Both the position numbers and the translations under genes were made by a program. 64,000 nucleotides of DNA from UBA7957 sp965224675 (GTDB lineage: Bacteria; Pseudomonadota; Gammaproteobacteria; Granulosicoccales; Granulosicoccaceae): positions 1,798,001 through 1,862,000 of the forward strand of contig CBDDAA010000004.1 in NCBI GenBank assembly GCA_965224675.1. Direction: 5' to 3'. Below are positions 62,266-64,000 of the stretch, one piece after another. How positions within the stretch are numbered: the stretch's first letter is position 1; each line of letters begins with the position of its first letter. The notes beneath the pieces were generated by a model. The model worked only from the letters and a program-made list of their open reading frames with translations, searched no databases and was not told where the DNA came from.

Positions 62266-62820
62266 TTAATGATGTTGTTTTTGATTTAAGTGGGTGACAA
62301 TCGATTCAATCAATAAACGACCTTTTTCGTCCATATTGAAAGTAAGCTTATCAATATCACGCTCACCGTCGAGTAATTTTTTTAAGGTTGCCCCCACCTT
62401 TGCCATACTGCCGCCGGAAGAACCCATCTGATCCGCCATGGAACCAAGTAATTGCAGCGCGTTTGTATCGCCTCTGGCGGCTTGTAGAATGAGGGTGGCT
62501 AATCCGGGCGAAGCGGCAGATTCATCTGCCTTTTTTGGTATTTCTGGCAGTGCTTGCGGGTTTTGCAGCCCACGTAGAATGGCTTCGATAATTATACGAT
62601 CCTCATCGTCGAGAGCGCGATAAATTGAAGGGTCTTTTTTACCCCGCATTATTTTGCGCACAGATGAGACAAGCTCTTGCCAACCGTTTTTTTCTGCAGT
62701 TTGTAAATGTTGCTCAAGCTCGGGATGATTTTCGGGGTCGAGCAATGCAAATACAATCGTATGAATAAAAGTGGCGTGTACGGCCAATATCTGGACTTCT
62801 CGCTCGGGAAGGTTTGACAT
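62266..62820 (-). CDS. Hypothetical protein upstream of hisN
   Basis: I do not recognise this 184-residue protein. It appears soluble and helical, with an EHLQTAEKNGWQELVSSVRK segment and a Gly/Ser-rich patch (ADQMGSSGGSMAKVG). Its ATG is directly at the valS stop (one-base overlap at 62820), so it is co-translated with valS. No domain is evident. Confidence 0.7.
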   Translation of the reverse strand: MSNLPEREVQILAVHATFIHTIVFALLDPENHPELEQHLQTAEKNGWQELVSSVRKIMRGKKDPSIYRALDDEDRIIIEAILRGLQNPQALPEIPKKADESAASPGLATLILQAARGDTNALQLLGSMADQMGSSGGSMAKVGATLKKLLDGERDIDKLTFNMDEKGRLLIESIVTHLNQKQHH

Positions 62821-64000
62821 TAAATAGCCTGAATTTTAGATTTTTGTTCGGATAGATGGTGCTGTGCCCGGTTGGCTTCCTTCAGTTTTTGTCTCTCTTT
62901 TTCAACTACATTTTCAGGGGCGTTGCTGATGAATCTTGCGTTACCCAGTTTGCCTGTCAGACGTAGAATTTCTTTGTCCAACTTTGCTAACTCACGATCC
63001 AGACGTGATAATTCTGCGCCTTTATCGATTAATCCTGCCAGAGGTATTAATAGCTTGAGTTCACCGACCAGGGCTGTTGCTGATTCTGGTGGTATTGCCG
63101 ATTCTTCCAATATGCCAACAGTACCAAGTCGGGCGATAGATGATAATAAATGCGTGTGTGATTGCAGACGATCCTTATCCTGAGACGATGCATTGTCAAG
63201 AATAACAGGCACCCGCTTGCTAGGTGCAATATCCATCTCTGACCGAATTTTCCTTATTCCCATCACAAATTGTTTGATCCAATCTATTTCCTCGCAAGCA
63301 TCGCTGTGGTTATTTAAAACATCGAATTCAGGATAGGTTTGTAACATGATGGTATCGCCGGACTTGTTAGCCAGCGGTGCAAATTGTTGCCAGAGTTCTT
63401 CTGTTATATAAGGTATAAACGGATGTAACATTCTGAGTAACGATTCAAATATATTGACTAAAGTATGTCGGCTGCCACTTTTTAAATCATCATTACCCTC
63501 ACCATTTAATAAGGGCTTACTTAACTCCAGGTACCAATCACAATATTCATTCCAGGTAAACTCATAGAGTGCCTGTGCTGCCAGATCAAAACGATATTGA
63601 GCAAGATGACTATTCACTGTCTGAGTGAGTCTGTTTAATTCGTGGGTGATCCATTGATCAACTACACCCAGTTTTTTGTTCGTATCCTGTATTTCGTGTT
63701 CATGTCCTTCGATATTCATTAACACAAAACGACTGGCGTTCCAGATCTTGTTACAAAAATTTCGGTAACCTTCGACTCGTTTCAGATCGAAGCGAACATC
63801 CCGTCCAGTGGAAGCCAATGATGCAAAGGTGAATCGTAAAGCGTCTGTGCCAAAGCTGGGTATGCCATCCGGGAACTCATTTTTAGTCTGTTCACTGATT
63901 TTTTCGGCCAGATGGGGTTGCATCATGTTACCAGTGCGCTTTGCGAGCAAATCTTTAAGTGTGATGCCGTCAATTATATCGAGAGGGTCAAGGACATTGC
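62820..64000 (-). CDS. valS: Valyl-tRNA synthetase, C-terminal part
   Basis: The frame is open to the end of the window; about 393 C-terminal residues are visible. They show GTDALRFTFASLASTGRDVRFD after the KMSKS region (just outside), the anticodon-binding domain (NKIWNASRFVLMNIEG, MLHPFIPYITEELWQ) and the ValS C-terminal coiled coil (DKGAELSRLDRELAKLDKEI). It charges tRNA-Val. The HIGH and KMSKS motifs lie beyond the window. Confidence 0.96.
   Translation of the reverse strand, partial: NVLDPLDIIDGITLKDLLAKRTGNMMQPHLAEKISEQTKNEFPDGIPSFGTDALRFTFASLASTGRDVRFDLKRVEGYRNFCNKIWNASRFVLMNIEGHEHEIQDTNKKLGVVDQWITHELNRLTQTVNSHLAQYRFDLAAQALYEFTWNEYCDWYLELSKPLLNGEGNDDLKSGSRHTLVNIFESLLRMLHPFIPYITEELWQQFAPLANKSGDTIMLQTYPEFDVLNNHSDACEEIDWIKQFVMGIRKIRSEMDIAPSKRVPVILDNASSQDKDRLQSHTHLLSSIARLGTVGILEESAIPPESATALVGELKLLIPLAGLIDKGAELSRLDRELAKLDKEILRLTGKLGNARFISNAPENVVEKERQKLKEANRAQHHLSEQKSKIQAI

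Noticed and set aside
1..64000. CRISPR array or rRNA operon
   Set aside because: No regularly spaced direct repeats and no rRNA sequence were seen anywhere in the window.

Overview
The window is a piece of a gammaproteobacterial chromosome of moderate GC. The evidence is the gene order rpsF-rpsR-(DUF2232)-rplI-dnaB-alr, rnr-rlmB, an FdxA-type 7Fe ferredoxin, YajQ, an NdvB-like GH17-GT2 fusion, the leucine/isovalerate (liu) operon, and an aot-type amino-acid importer with its AotO-like partner. Many products resemble those of Pseudomonas and marine relatives, but I cannot name a genus. No rRNA operon or CRISPR is present; there is one tRNA, tRNA-Leu(CAG).

Layout. 1-612: C-terminus of a YhaN-like SMC/Rad50-type ATPase. 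613-4498: an accessory stretch with a candidate group II intron 3' end, a small secreted protein, a shortened DUF6194-type gene, a cytosolic GH18 protein, an IS110-type transposase stub and an orphan membrane-anchored protein, with degraded mobile DNA between them. 4499-10538 (minus): psuG-psuK-gltA, aceA and a LysR regulator; psuK starts inside the end of gltA. 10920-15963: a DUF2959 lipoprotein and an RND efflux pair. 16116-21336: a PLP-dependent deaminase-like protein, an LtaS-type sulfatase/phosphotransferase, a polytopic HTTM-like membrane protein and a convergent DCC (DUF393) protein. 21580-25755: a 1391-residue NLR-like STAND NTPase (TIR/DUF4062-like head, NACHT ATPase, helical repeats, Ig-like tail), the best candidate for a poorly described defence system. 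26109-33130: yajQ, ndvB-like, a GNAT, an acyltransferase-3, a cytochrome P460-type lipoprotein and a GST. 33161-39985 (minus): liuA-liuB-liuD-liuE-liuC, leucine catabolism from isovaleryl-CoA to acetoacetate plus acetyl-CoA, with a 263-bp inverted-repeat element between liuB and liuD. 40562-47379: a CsgG-family lipoprotein, an aot-like importer operon, YcgR and an orphan protein. 47457-47996: a zinc-ribbon phage-like gene and tRNA-Leu. 48258-56711: rnr-rlmB, the ribosomal protein operon, dnaB and alr. 56837-64000: fdxA, a 264-bp MITE-like element, galU, a methyltransferase, an M48 lipoprotein, a PuuD-like amidotransferase, a HisN-type phosphatase, an unknown protein and the 3' end of valS.

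How the genes work together. The central-carbon block (gltA, aceA) and the liu operon both deal with acetyl-CoA: leucine breakdown produces it, citrate synthase and isocitrate lyase consume it. The psuK/psuG pair salvages pseudouridine and appears translationally coupled to gltA. The aot-like importer would supply basic amino acids. The two inverted-repeat elements (36797-37059 and 57239-57502) are unrelated in sequence but almost equal in length. The first overlaps the probable ribosome-binding site of liuD, so it may affect expression of the second half of the liu operon. All functional statements are inferred from motifs read by eye; no database search was run.
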